DNA of 64,000 nucleotides, from the NCBI GenBank assembly GCA_021780225.1, contig JAJXZF010000016.1, forward strand, positions 1 to 64,000, given 5' to 3'. The notes beneath the pieces are model-generated. The model was not told where the DNA came from. It searched no databases and saw only the letters and a list, made by a program, of their open reading frames with translations. How positions within the stretch are numbered: position 1 is the first letter of the stretch; each line of letters begins with the position of its first letter. Positions 52,427-60,381 of the stretch are shown here, piece after piece. This stretch comes from Deltaproteobacteria bacterium (GTDB lineage Bacteria; Desulfobacterota; Binatia; Binatales; Binataceae). The position numbers and the translations under genes were made by a program.

Positions 52427-53284
52427 TCAGGCGTGCGGAACCAGCACCAGGTTGTCGATCAAGCGGGTCGCGCCGACCCGCGCCGCGATCGCGACCACCA
52501 CCGGCCGCTCGACTCGGTCGATCGGCTTGAGCGTTTCGGAATCCACCGCCTCGACGTATTCGATGTCAACGCCGGGCGTTCGTTCCAGCACGTGGCGGGC
52601 GGCGCAAGCCAGTTGCGCCGCGCTGCGCGTCCCCTCGGAGAGGCATCGGCCAGCCGCTTCGAGCGCGCGGCTGAGCGCCAGCGCCCGTTCGCGTTCCACC
52701 GGCGACAGATAGGCGTTGCGCGAACTCATCGCCAGCCCGTCGCGCTCGCGCACGGTTGGAACCGGCACGATTTCGAGATCGAAATTCAAATCGGCGACCA
52801 TCCGCTGAATCGCGCGCAATTGCTGAAAATCTTTCTCCCCGAATAAAGCGGCGTGCGGCTTGACGATATTGAACAATTTTGCGACGACGGTCGTCACGCC
52901 GCGAAAATGGCCCGGCCGATGGGCGCCGCAGAGTCCTTGCGTGATCTCGGTCGCTTCAACCCAGGTTTGCGAACCCGGCGGATACATCGCTTCCGGCGCG
53001 GGAGCGAAGAGCACATCGACCGGAACGCCGCGCATCATCTCGCAATCGCGCTCGAAATTGCGCGGATAGCGGCTGAAATCCTCGTTCGGTCCGAACTGCG
53101 TCGGATTGACGAACAGCGAGCTGGCGAGGCGCGAAGCGCGTTTGCGGCCTTCGCGCATCAGCGTCAGATGGCCCTCATGCAGGAAGCCCATCGTGGGCAC
53201 GAACGCGATCGTCTCGCCGCGCCTGCGCGCCGCTTCGCTCCAGCGCTGCATCGCCGCCGGCGTTTCGATAATTTCCATGGCCAT
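52427..53284 (-). CDS. panC: Pantothenate synthetase
   Basis: PanC condenses pantoate and beta-alanine using ATP. The 285-residue protein shows 'FVPTMGFLHEGHLTLM' with the HxGH motif, 'VNPTQFGPNEDFSRYPR', 'LFGEKDFQQL' and the KMSKS-like 'GLAMSSRNAYL'. Its ATG overlaps the panB stop as TGATG, preceded by AAGGGAG, so the two are translationally coupled. A second in-frame ATG lies two codons later. Reading further upstream enters panB in another frame and is spurious. Confidence 0.96.
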   Translation of the reverse strand: MAMEIIETPAAMQRWSEAARRRGETIAFVPTMGFLHEGHLTLMREGRKRASRLASSLFVNPTQFGPNEDFSRYPRNFERDCEMMRGVPVDVLFAPAPEAMYPPGSQTWVEATEITQGLCGAHRPGHFRGVTTVVAKLFNIVKPHAALFGEKDFQQLRAIQRMVADLNFDLEIVPVPTVRERDGLAMSSRNAYLSPVERERALALSRALEAAGRCLSEGTRSAAQLACAARHVLERTPGVDIEYVEAVDSETLKPIDRVERPVVVAIAARVGATRLIDNLVLVPHA

Positions 53285-54114
53285 CAAGCTCCCTTGAGAT
53301 GAAAGGTATGCTCTTCGGTGGGAAACGCGCGGTCGCGAACGTCGCGGATGTACGCGGTGGCGGCGTCGGTCGCCTCGCGCCACAGGTTCGCGTAAGCCTT
53401 CGCGAAGCGCGGCCGAAAGCCGTCGGTCAGGCCGAGCACGTCGTGCATCACCAGCACCTGGCCGTCGCACTCGGCGCCAGCGCCGATGCCGATCGTCGGA
53501 ATCGCAACGCGGGAAGTGATTTCGCGCGCAAGCTCGGCCGGGATTCCCTCCAACACAACGGCGAACGCGCCCGCCTGCTCGACCGCGAGCGCGTCTTCGA
53601 GCAGCCGCTCGCGGCATCCGGGACCGCTGCCGGACTGGCGGCCCTGCACGCGATGGCCGCCCATCCGATGGATTGACTGGGGCGTCAGGCCGATATGCCC
53701 CATCACGGGAATGTCAACGTCGACCAGCCGGCGGATGGTGTCCGCCATGGTCACGCCGCCTTCGAGCTTGACCGCTTCGGCGCCGCCTTCCTTGACCAGC
53801 CGTCCGGCGTTGCGCAGCGCCTGTTCGACGCTCACCTGGTAGCTCATAAAAGGCAAATCGCCAACCAGCAGCGCGCGTTCGCGGGCGCGCGCGACGAGCT
53901 TCAGGTGGTAGAGCACGTCGGCCATCGTGACCGGCAAGGTGCTGTCGGCGCCTTGGACGACCATGCCAAGGCTGTCGCCGACCAGCAGAATATCGACGCC
54001 GGCGCGGTCGAAGATGCGAGCGAAAGGGAAGTCGTAAGCCGTCAGCATCGCGATCGGCGTCCGTTCGGCCTTCATCTTGGCAAGATCGGTAACGCGAATT
54101 TTTTGCTTGGCCAT
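53284..54114 (-). CDS. panB: 3-methyl-2-oxobutanoate hydroxymethyltransferase
   Basis: PanB adds a one-carbon unit from methylene-tetrahydrofolate to ketoisovalerate, the first pantothenate step. The 276 residues include '[28 protein letters not shown]' with the metal-binding Asp, '[14 protein letters not shown]', '[15 protein letters not shown]' and '[22 protein letters not shown]' with the catalytic Glu region. It is first in the pan run, and 320 bp of non-coding DNA precede it. Confidence 0.96.
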   Translation of the reverse strand: MAKQKIRVTDLAKMKAERTPIAMLTAYDFPFARIFDRAGVDILLVGDSLGMVVQGADSTLPVTMADVLYHLKLVARARERALLVGDLPFMSYQVSVEQALRNAGRLVKEGGAEAVKLEGGVTMADTIRRLVDVDIPVMGHIGLTPQSIHRMGGHRVQGRQSGSGPGCRERLLEDALAVEQAGAFAVVLEGIPAELAREITSRVAIPTIGIGAGAECDGQVLVMHDVLGLTDGFRPRFAKAYANLWREATDAATAYIRDVRDRAFPTEEHTFHLKGA

Positions 54115-54434
54115 CTGCTTTTCCCGCCGGCTTCTTCAGCCGCGACAATTCGTTACTCCTGAAAGCGAAAAAGCGGAGCCGCCCTCGTACCGGCAACCCC
54201 GCATCAACTCGCGCGTCCATACGCGCGCTGTAGTTCCGCTCGGGGTCCCGGTCCGCAACTGGATCCAGGCTCGGAGCCCAACTTATGTCGCTTCCGCAGG
54301 CCGCGTGCGGCCCTGTTCTACCTCATTCGGATCTCACCGGGAAACCCTTCCTCGGCGGACGAACCCTTGTATCGCGATCGGGGCCTGAGGTAAAGCCCGA
54401 AGTTCTCGATTGGATGGGATAGCGCCGCCGAGCT
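54115..54434. other. 320-bp non-coding region upstream of panB with long-range complementarity
   Basis: No convincing gene is present. The region contains a split inverted repeat: GGGT-(4)-GTCCGC near 54244-54257 pairs with GCGGAC-(2)-ACCC near 54355-54366. A compact hairpin CAGGCCGC-GT-GCGGCCCTG near 54298-54316 lies inside. It could be a structured leader of the pan run on the minus strand or an independent RNA. I could not match it to 6S, tmRNA, RNase P or a known riboswitch. Confidence 0.4.
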
Positions 54435-55397
54435 TTAAAAGCCCGGCGGTTTGAGCGGATTCGGCACCGAAACCGGCAACTGCACGCGCCGGCCGTTGCG
54501 CACCACGCTCAAATAGACGATTTCGCCCGGCTGCACGTCGCGCATCCGATCGTCGAAGTCGAGGAAGTTGGCCACACGAACGCCGTCCACCCCGATAATC
54601 AGATCGTAGCTTTCGTGGAAATTGACGCTTTCGATAATCGGCACGACGGCTACCGCCGGCGGAAAAACCAACGCGGCCGCGATCGCTGTTCCTTCAATAA
54701 TGTTGCGCGCGGTGCGATGAAAAGCGTGCAAACCGGCAGCGGCGGCGGGACTTCCGGGAACCACGCCGACGACCAGCAGGCCGTTCGCAATCTCGCCGTC
54801 GTCGAGTTTGCGCTGATCTTCCTGCATTTCGATGCCGAGAGGTGAAGATTCGGAGCCTTCTTCCTCCATGAATTCCTGCATCGAATGGAGCTGCGGATCG
54901 ATCAGTTGCGGGTTCTGCTGCGCCTCGTAATTGATGATTTGGTTCTGATCGGCGGCATCTCCGGGCAGCGTGCCCGAAGTTCCGGGAATCACGGTCGTGG
55001 AGGGCGGAATCGCGCCCGCCTGATTGACGAATGGCGGCGCCGGCATCGAATCGGGCACGATGATCGTCGCGGCGTCGCCGCCGCCCGCCCCCATCGTTTC
55101 AACCGCCGGTTCGGCTGAGGATGGAACCGGGGCCGGCGCGGCGGCATCAGGCGCCGTCGCCGCGGCCGGAGCGAGGCTTGCGGCTGCCGCGGTAGGCGCG
55201 GCGCTGTCAACCGGAGTCGTCGCATCGCCGGAAGAGGCTGGCGCGCGTTCGTAGAGCGTGTCGGGATTCGGCGGGACGGAACCGTCGGCGGCGCGCGCGA
55301 CGGCGCTCAGGCCGAACCATCCGGCGATTATGAAGCCCGCGGCGGCGGCCAGTGAAAATCGCGCCGTCCGGCTAATTGAGCCTCCACAGGTTTTCAT
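54435..55397 (-). CDS. Exported PDZ-domain protein with Pro/Ala-rich region
   Basis: The 320 residues start with a signal or anchor helix (about 14-36, 'FSLAAAAGFIIAGWFGLSAVARA'), then 100 Pro/Ala/Ser/Thr-rich residues and an acidic segment. The PDZ domain lies at about 185-315: 'LGIEMQED', 'GLLVVGVVPGSPAAAAGL' and 'DLIIGVDGVRVANFLDF'. A hydrophobic insert ('GTAIAAALVFPPAVAVVPII') splits the domain between its second and third strands, which is unusual. It probably binds C-termini of envelope proteins; no protease domain is present. Its start overlaps the MBL-fold gene's 3' end by 26 bases. Confidence 0.78.
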   Translation of the reverse strand: MKTCGGSISRTARFSLAAAAGFIIAGWFGLSAVARAADGSVPPNPDTLYERAPASSGDATTPVDSAAPTAAAASLAPAAATAPDAAAPAPVPSSAEPAVETMGAGGGDAATIIVPDSMPAPPFVNQAGAIPPSTTVIPGTSGTLPGDAADQNQIINYEAQQNPQLIDPQLHSMQEFMEEEGSESSPLGIEMQEDQRKLDDGEIANGLLVVGVVPGSPAAAAGLHAFHRTARNIIEGTAIAAALVFPPAVAVVPIIESVNFHESYDLIIGVDGVRVANFLDFDDRMRDVQPGEIVYLSVVRNGRRVQLPVSVPNPLKPPGF

Positions 55398-56250
55398 CTT
55401 CCGCGACCCGGCCCTCGTTGCGCAGCTTTTTCAAATGGGACCGCACCGACTGTGCGGCGGCTGGATGCAGGAATACGGGCACGTCGGTGTAGATCAATTT
55501 CACGATCGCTGGAATCTCAAGCGGACCGCCGGCCAAGGCGCCGACGATCTGCCGCTCGCGCAGCTCGCGATGGGCGATATATTCGCGCAGCTTGCGCTTC
55601 GCATCGTTAATCACCGGCCCGTGCGCCGGATAGATTTTTTCAACGTCGATCTCGAGCAACCGGCGCAGCGAATCCATATATTGGCCAAGATCGCCGGTTT
55701 CGTCGGGAATAATCGTGGTGCCGGCGCCGAGCACCACGTCGCCGGTGAAGAGCGCTTTTTCCTCGACGAGGTAGTAGCACAAATGATCCGGCGCGTGGCC
55801 GGGAGTGAAAACCGCCCGCAACGTCGCGCCTTCGACGGCGACCTCATTGCGATCGTCAATCGCGGTGATCGGCGCGCCCGCCGGCTCATCATGTCCCGGC
55901 CACGGCCGTTTGAGCACAGGCGCCGGACCAAGCAGCCGATGAGCGTCCTTGACCCCGCCGATATGGTCCGTATGGGCGTGCGTGAGCACGATTCGATCGA
56001 GCTCGTCAGCGCCGCTCATCTCACGCAATCCGATCGGAAAATTTTCGGCCCACTTCGGCACGCCGACTCCGGTGTCGAGCAGCAGCGGACGACGGCCCGT
56101 GCCGACGATGTAGGTATTCGTGCCGGGGCCTGTGAACGGCCCCGGATTGTGGCCCAGCACCGTCGCCACCCGCGGCGACAGCCGCGCCCAATCTGGCAGC
56201 CGAAGCCCCAGCATCGAATCGGTTACCACGCGGCGCGGCTGCTCTGCCAT
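55372..56250 (-). CDS. Metallo-beta-lactamase-fold hydrolase (LACTB2-like)
   Basis: This 292-residue zinc hydrolase has 'VLTHAHTDHIGG' (HxHxDH), a downstream His in 'TPGHAPDH', the Asp in 'FTGDVVLGAG' and the last ligand in 'PAHGPV'. A C-terminal winged-helix-like tail ('VFLHPAAAQSVRSHLKKLRNEG') matches LACTB2, a proposed endoribonuclease; glyoxalase-II-like activity is another option. The ATG follows GGGGACTTGAAA, a weak site. An earlier codon overlaps coaX and adds an Arg/Lys-rich lead. Confidence 0.87.
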   Translation of the reverse strand: MAEQPRRVVTDSMLGLRLPDWARLSPRVATVLGHNPGPFTGPGTNTYIVGTGRRPLLLDTGVGVPKWAENFPIGLREMSGADELDRIVLTHAHTDHIGGVKDAHRLLGPAPVLKRPWPGHDEPAGAPITAIDDRNEVAVEGATLRAVFTPGHAPDHLCYYLVEEKALFTGDVVLGAGTTIIPDETGDLGQYMDSLRRLLEIDVEKIYPAHGPVINDAKRKLREYIAHRELRERQIVGALAGGPLEIPAIVKLIYTDVPVFLHPAAAQSVRSHLKKLRNEGRVAEDENLWRLN

Positions 56251-56278
56251 TTTCAAGTCCCCAACTTTCCAACGCCGT

Positions 56279-57052
56279 TTAAAGCCGGCGATTTCGCTCA
56301 AAGATAAGTCTAAGGCCCTTCAACGTCAGGAATTCGTCTACATCTTCGATCGTATCCGATTCTGGCGCAATCAATTCCGCCATCCCGCCGGTCGCGATTA
56401 CGCGGGTTTTTTCGCCGCGCTCGCGCACGATGCGCTCGACCAGGCCGTCAACCAGCGCGGTGTAGCCGAAGACCAATCCCGATTGAATGGCGCCCACCGT
56501 GGTGCGTCCGACCACGTCTCGCGGACGGGCCAGCTCGACCCGGTAGAGCTTGGCGGCATGCTCTACCAGCGCATTCATCGAGATACCCAGCCCCGGCGCG
56601 ATCGCGCCGCCAACGTATTCGCCGCGGCCGGTGACGTAATCGAACGTCGTGGCCGTGCCAAAGTCCACGACGATGCAGGCGGTTCCGTAGCGCTCGAACG
56701 CGGCGACCGCATTGACGATCCGATCCGCGCCAACCTCTTTGGGATTTTCGTAGAGAATCGGCATCCCGGTTTTAATTCCGGGGCCGACGATCAGGGGCGC
56801 GCAATGGAAGTAGCGCTCCGCGAGCATCTCGATCGTCGGATTGAGCGGCGGCACCACGCAGGCGACCGCCACCCCTTCGGGCTTCAACGGAGTTTGCATC
56901 CCGGCGGCCTGCAGCAACGCGTTAAGCATCACTCCGTGTTCGTCAGTGGTGCGTTCGGGGTTGGTCGAAATTCGCCAGTGATGATTCAGCCGGTCGCCCT
57001 CGTAGAGGCCGATAACGGTATGACTGTTGCCAACGTCGATCGTCACCAGCAT
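56279..57052 (-). CDS. coaX: Type III pantothenate kinase
   Basis: CoaX phosphorylates pantothenate with ATP and a monovalent cation, the first step to CoA. The 257 residues show 'VTIDVGNSHTVIGLYEG', 'WRISTNPERTTDEHG', 'ACVVPPLNPT', 'ADRIVNAVAAFERYG' and 'VVDFGTATTFDYV'. This matches type III enzymes, not CoaA. GAGG nine bases upstream supports the second in-frame methionine as start. Together with panBCD it puts most of the pantothenate-to-CoA entry in 5 kb. Confidence 0.95.
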   Translation of the reverse strand: MLVTIDVGNSHTVIGLYEGDRLNHHWRISTNPERTTDEHGVMLNALLQAAGMQTPLKPEGVAVACVVPPLNPTIEMLAERYFHCAPLIVGPGIKTGMPILYENPKEVGADRIVNAVAAFERYGTACIVVDFGTATTFDYVTGRGEYVGGAIAPGLGISMNALVEHAAKLYRVELARPRDVVGRTTVGAIQSGLVFGYTALVDGLVERIVRERGEKTRVIATGGMAELIAPESDTIEDVDEFLTLKGLRLIFERNRRL

Positions 57053-57174
57053 CGCGCAACCTCGCCGCGAGCGCATTTCTTCTGCCGTCGGTTCATGAGA
57101 ATCGCCGAAAATTCCTTTTTGTCTGTATGACTGGAGATTGCTTTATCACTAAGGCGGATGGCGGCCCGGCGCGA

Positions 57175-58110
57175 TTAGCGCCGCCCACCCACCCTGAAGC
57201 CGCCGAACCGCGCGAATCCTCCCGCCCGGCCGTAACCTCCGGGACGCGCATAGGCGCCGCGCGCGCCCGCCAGCATCGGGCTGTTGGACAACACCGCCGA
57301 TCGCATCGTGTTCATCCCCGGCGGAATAATGAAAGGTCCGGGCGGCAGCGCATTGCCATAAGCTGAACGCGGCATTATTCCGCCCAGCGGAGGCGGAAAA
57401 GCAGGATACCCGTAGCGCGGCGCGCCAGGGTATGCGCCGTTCATCATCGGATTGACTATCACGGGCCCCATCGGCAGCGGCAGCGGATACATGCCGGCCA
57501 TATCGACCTGGTCCTGGTAATCGTCGATGCTTCCGACCTGAGGATTCGAATCCGCGCCGTCGTCTTGACCCGAATCGGCGCTCTGCTGATCCGCCGTCCC
57601 GGCCTGGGGCGGCTGATTGGCGTCCATCACTTTCGGCAGTTCGAGAACCTGGCTGGAGCCTGCATCCGCGCTGGATGAATCGCCGCTATCGTCATCTTCG
57701 CTGTCGCCCACGCGCGTCCAATGCGAGTGTCGAGCGGCCTCGTCGCTCGAGGGAGCGGATTCAGCGGAATCCGCGCTCGAGCTCCCTGTCAGCGTGACCG
57801 TGATCGACGAACCGGCGCCGCTCGCAACGGGCGCCGCGGACGGAACCGGGGCTTCGGGCGCGGTCGCGGCGGCAGGGAGATCTCCGTCGTAGGCTGGCGC
57901 GGGCGGCGGAGCCAAGCCGTCGTCAGGCGGCGGCTTGGCGAGATCGGCGCGCGGCGCGGGGACCAACGCGGAGCCGTCTCCCGCGCCCGCAAGCACCTCA
58001 CCGCGCGGCAACAGCAAGAGCATCAAACCAACCGCCGCGGTCACTGCCCACGCTTTGGCATAGAGATGCCACCTGCGCGCGCCGGGCGTTTCATGGCTGA
58101 TCGGCTTCAT
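57175..58110 (-). CDS. Secreted low-complexity protein of unknown function
   Basis: I do not recognise this gene. The 311 residues have a hydrophobic N-terminal segment (about 20-38, cleavage near 'VLAGAG') and a Pro/Ala/Ser/Asp-rich central half with long Ser/Asp runs. The C-terminus is Gly/Arg/Tyr/Pro-rich ('PGGYGRAGGFARFGGFRVGG'). No folded domain is evident. Such proteins are often secreted surface or RNA/cell-wall-binding polypeptides. It lies upstream of coaX on the same strand with a 122-bp gap. Confidence 0.6.
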   Translation of the reverse strand: MKPISHETPGARRWHLYAKAWAVTAAVGLMLLLLPRGEVLAGAGDGSALVPAPRADLAKPPPDDGLAPPPAPAYDGDLPAAATAPEAPVPSAAPVASGAGSSITVTLTGSSSADSAESAPSSDEAARHSHWTRVGDSEDDDSGDSSSADAGSSQVLELPKVMDANQPPQAGTADQQSADSGQDDGADSNPQVGSIDDYQDQVDMAGMYPLPLPMGPVIVNPMMNGAYPGAPRYGYPAFPPPLGGIMPRSAYGNALPPGPFIIPPGMNTMRSAVLSNSPMLAGARGAYARPGGYGRAGGFARFGGFRVGGRR

Positions 58111-58222
58111 CGGACTTCAATCCGCCCAAGACCCACGCTAACACCCCCCGTCGGCGTCGCCAAGGGCATTTGTCGGATAATAAAAACAGCGCCGGTTTGC
58201 AGAAAAATCACAGCGGGCTAAG

Positions 58223-58975
58223 ATGCGCCCCATGTCCGATTCCAAAGTCGCATTGATAACCGGCGCGGGCCGTGGCATCGGCCGCGATATCGCTCTCAGG
58301 ATGGCGCGCGAAGGCTACGCCTGCGGCCTGATCGCCCGCACCAAATCGCAACTGGACGAAACCGCCGAGATGATTCGCGCCTCCGGAGGCAAAGCGCTGG
58401 TGACGCCTACGGACGTGGCGCGGCGCGATCAGGTGGCGGCGTCGGTCGCGGCCGTCGAACGCGAATTGGGACCTATCAGCGTCCTTATAAACAATGCCGG
58501 CGCCTATTTGCGGAAACCGTTCGTCGATATCTCGGAAGAGGATTTCGACTTTCAACTCAAAGTCAATTGCTACGGACCGTTCTTCTGCACCCAGGCGGTC
58601 GTCGGCGCAATGGCGGAGCGCGGCGCGGGAACGGTGATCTTTGTTCTCGGTTCTGAAACGCGGGGCGGACCGGCGCAATACGCCGCATACAACGCCTCGA
58701 AGGTCGCTCAGCGCGCACTCGCCGAATCGGTGGCTTATGAATTCATGCATCGCGGCGTGCACGCGATCGCGCTGGACGTGGACGGCGCGGTCGGACTGCC
58801 GCGAGTCACCGAGGCCGCGCACGACGAGGAGCCGGACCATTTCGTCTCGACCGAGGCAATCTGCAACGAACTCGTTCATCTGATAAATCAGCCGCGCAAC
58901 GCCTGGACGTTCGCCGTCGATTTGCGCTCGTTCTGGCAATGGCGTCCGCGGGTGACGCCGAAGAAAAAAGCCTGA
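58223..58975 (+). CDS. Short-chain dehydrogenase/reductase
   Basis: This 250-residue NAD(P)H-dependent oxidoreductase has TGxxxGIG near residues 13-20 ('ITGAGRGIG'), 'LINNAG', the catalytic Ser in 'VLGSETRGG' and YxxxK in 'YNASK'. Arg at the end of the second strand ('IARTKSQL') suggests NADP preference. The substrate is unknown. A second ATG three codons later is an alternative start. The tRNA-Pro gene follows 109 bases downstream. Confidence 0.9.
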   Translation: MRPMSDSKVALITGAGRGIGRDIALRMAREGYACGLIARTKSQLDETAEMIRASGGKALVTPTDVARRDQVAASVAAVERELGPISVLINNAGAYLRKPFVDISEEDFDFQLKVNCYGPFFCTQAVVGAMAERGAGTVIFVLGSETRGGPAQYAAYNASKVAQRALAESVAYEFMHRGVHAIALDVDGAVGLPRVTEAAHDEEPDHFVSTEAICNELVHLINQPRNAWTFAVDLRSFWQWRPRVTPKKKA

Positions 58976-59084
58976 TGCTTGAGCGGCGAGGGCCGCTCCG
59001 GATTCGCCGCCGCCCGTGATCGTTATGGCCTTGGCGGCCGGCGTCCGGCTATACTCGATATCCGTGCGAGCTCGACGCAACGGT

Positions 59085-59161
59085 CGGGGTGTGGCGCAGC
59101 CTGGTAGCGCACACGCTTGGGGTGCGTGTGGTCGCCGGTTCAAATCCGGCCACCCCGACCA
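59085..59161 (+). tRNA. tRNA-Pro (anticodon GGG)
   Basis: The 77-nt gene folds as a standard cloverleaf with a CGGGGTG acceptor arm, D-loop 'GCGCAGCCTGGTAGCGC', anticodon loop TTGGGGT (anticodon GGG at 59119-59121), T-arm 'CCGGTTCAAATCCGG' and an encoded CCA end. It is very similar in layout to E. coli tRNA-Pro. A TATACT at 59050-59055 is a possible -10 element. The adjacent integrase makes the 3' half the likely attachment site. Confidence 0.97.
59127..59161 (+). other. Probable attachment site of the integrated element (tRNA-Pro 3' end)
   Basis: A tyrosine integrase gene ends 39 bases beyond the tRNA, pointing toward it, the classic arrangement for elements inserted into tRNA 3' ends. The integrated element restores the tRNA, so the repeated core should lie in the T-arm to CCA segment. 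The second copy would be outside this window. Confidence 0.5.
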
Positions 59162-59200
59162 ATCAAAATCCCGCGTAAAATCAAGCATTTATACCGATTC

Positions 59201-59764
59201 CTAGTTGACGACTGGCTTACCCCGATCCGCCAACTGTGGGGGGTTTTGTGGGGAGTCTCCCTCAATACCGAACGTCACGGGCGTTTCCGGCCGCTCCAGC
59301 GCCGCGATGGCGGCGCGCCGCGCTTGCGCGCGGATATGGGCATAGCGGGCGAGCATTCGCGGACTCACGTGCCCGGCCAACTGGCGGATCGTCTCTTCGG
59401 AGATTCTCGGATTCTCGGCAAGGCGCGTGATGAAGGTATGGCGCGCATCGTACAGCCGATAATCAACCCCGGCTTTTACCCGCGCAGTGTCATAGGCCCG
59501 TTTGTAGCTGTAGGTTCCCATCGCACGGGCAAGGTCGATTCCCCAAAGATGCGGCTTGCGGCCGTTCCCCGCAAAACCGACGCGATGGAACGGGAAGACG
59601 TAGGAATCCAGAGCGGCTTCGGGAAAGCGCGCCAGCCAGAGGGTCAGCGCGGCGGCCGCCCGCCGGGTAAGCGGGACGACGCGGCCCGTCCCCGCTTCCG
59701 TTTTCGAGCGCCCGACGATGATTTCCCCTTCGCCGATCACGCCGTCGCGCCACGTAAGGTTCAA
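59201..59764 (-). CDS. int: Tyrosine integrase, C-terminal catalytic part (split gene)
   Basis: This 187-residue segment carries most catalytic residues: 'SKTEAGTGRVVPL', the RHxF box 'ARHTFITRL', 'QLAGHVSP' and the nucleophile in 'ARYAHI'. The N-terminal arm and core-binding domains and the first catalytic Arg ('GLRPSETRAL') lie in the neighbouring frame. The frame shift is at the sequence CATCGCGTTTGAACC: 'VNLTWRDGV' continues the preceding 'TRALRHR' only if the frame changes there. Either a disabling mutation, an assembly error or recoding explains it. Integrases of this length class run to about 390 residues. Confidence 0.85.
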   Translation of the reverse strand: MNLTWRDGVIGEGEIIVGRSKTEAGTGRVVPLTRRAAAALTLWLARFPEAALDSYVFPFHRVGFAGNGRKPHLWGIDLARAMGTYSYKRAYDTARVKAGVDYRLYDARHTFITRLAENPRISEETIRQLAGHVSPRMLARYAHIRAQARRAAIAALERPETPVTFGIEGDSPQNPPQLADRGKPVVN

Positions 59765-60381
59765 ACGCGATGGCGGAGCGCGCGAGTCTCGGACGGCCGG
59801 AGTCCGGCATCGAGCGTGAGAATGAAGAATGGATAAAGCGCCGGCGACGCGCTCCGTCCGACCGCATCGAGCAGCTTGCTTTCATCTTCGAGCGAAAGCG
59901 CGCGACCGGTATCCGTCCGCTCGCGGAGCATCTTCACGCGATGCGCTATTCCCGCCCAAAGCCCGTAATGCTTCAGGATCGCGCGGAGCGTAGCGACTTC
60001 GCAATTGGCTTGGCGGCTGGATAGCCCCGCGCCCAAGCGCATCCGCTGAAGCGCCGCGATGTCGTCGGCCGTAATATCGGAAACCAGCCGGTTGCCCAAC
60101 TCCCGAACCAGCTTGCCGACGTACTGCGCATAATATGCGCGGCCAAGGCGGGTAAGCGCGGTTTTCGATTCAAGCCACGCCTTCGCCGCAATCGGGAAAA
60201 GCGGCGGCCGCTCCCGCTTCACGATTCCATTGATCGCAAGCTCAAGCTCGCGCCGCCGATGGCGCTCCGCCTCCTTCGCGAGGGTCTTACTTGTGGTTTT
60301 CGCCGACTCCCGGATGCGCGCGCCGTTGAAGTTGAATTCGTACCAGTAAATTCCACCGCGCTTGTAGACGCCCACAGTCAT
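59761..60381 (-). CDS. int: Tyrosine integrase, N-terminal part (split gene)
   Basis: The 206 residues include the arm-type domain ('KRGGIYWYEFNFNGARIRES'), the SAM-like core-binding domain ('ADDIAALQRMRLGAGLSS') and the first catalytic box 'DAGLRPSETRALRHR', where the conserved Arg sits. It then stops at TGA four bases inside the C-terminal frame. The ATG overlaps the stop of the upstream zinc-finger gene by four bases. The combined span is not a multiple of three, so one frame change is needed to give a full-length integrase. Confidence 0.85.
   Translation of the reverse strand: MTVGVYKRGGIYWYEFNFNGARIRESAKTTSKTLAKEAERHRRRELELAINGIVKRERPPLFPIAAKAWLESKTALTRLGRAYYAQYVGKLVRELGNRLVSDITADDIAALQRMRLGAGLSSRQANCEVATLRAILKHYGLWAGIAHRVKMLRERTDTGRALSLEDESKLLDAVGRSASPALYPFFILTLDAGLRPSETRALRHRV

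Noticed and set aside
53285-53617. N-terminal extension of PanC
   Set aside because: It reads through panB in the wrong frame; the TGATG junction and the family start support the short form.
54115-54434. 6S RNA, tmRNA, RNase P RNA or cobalamin riboswitch upstream of panB
   Set aside because: Some short motifs looked suggestive, but none of the conserved cores of these RNAs could be lined up on either strand.
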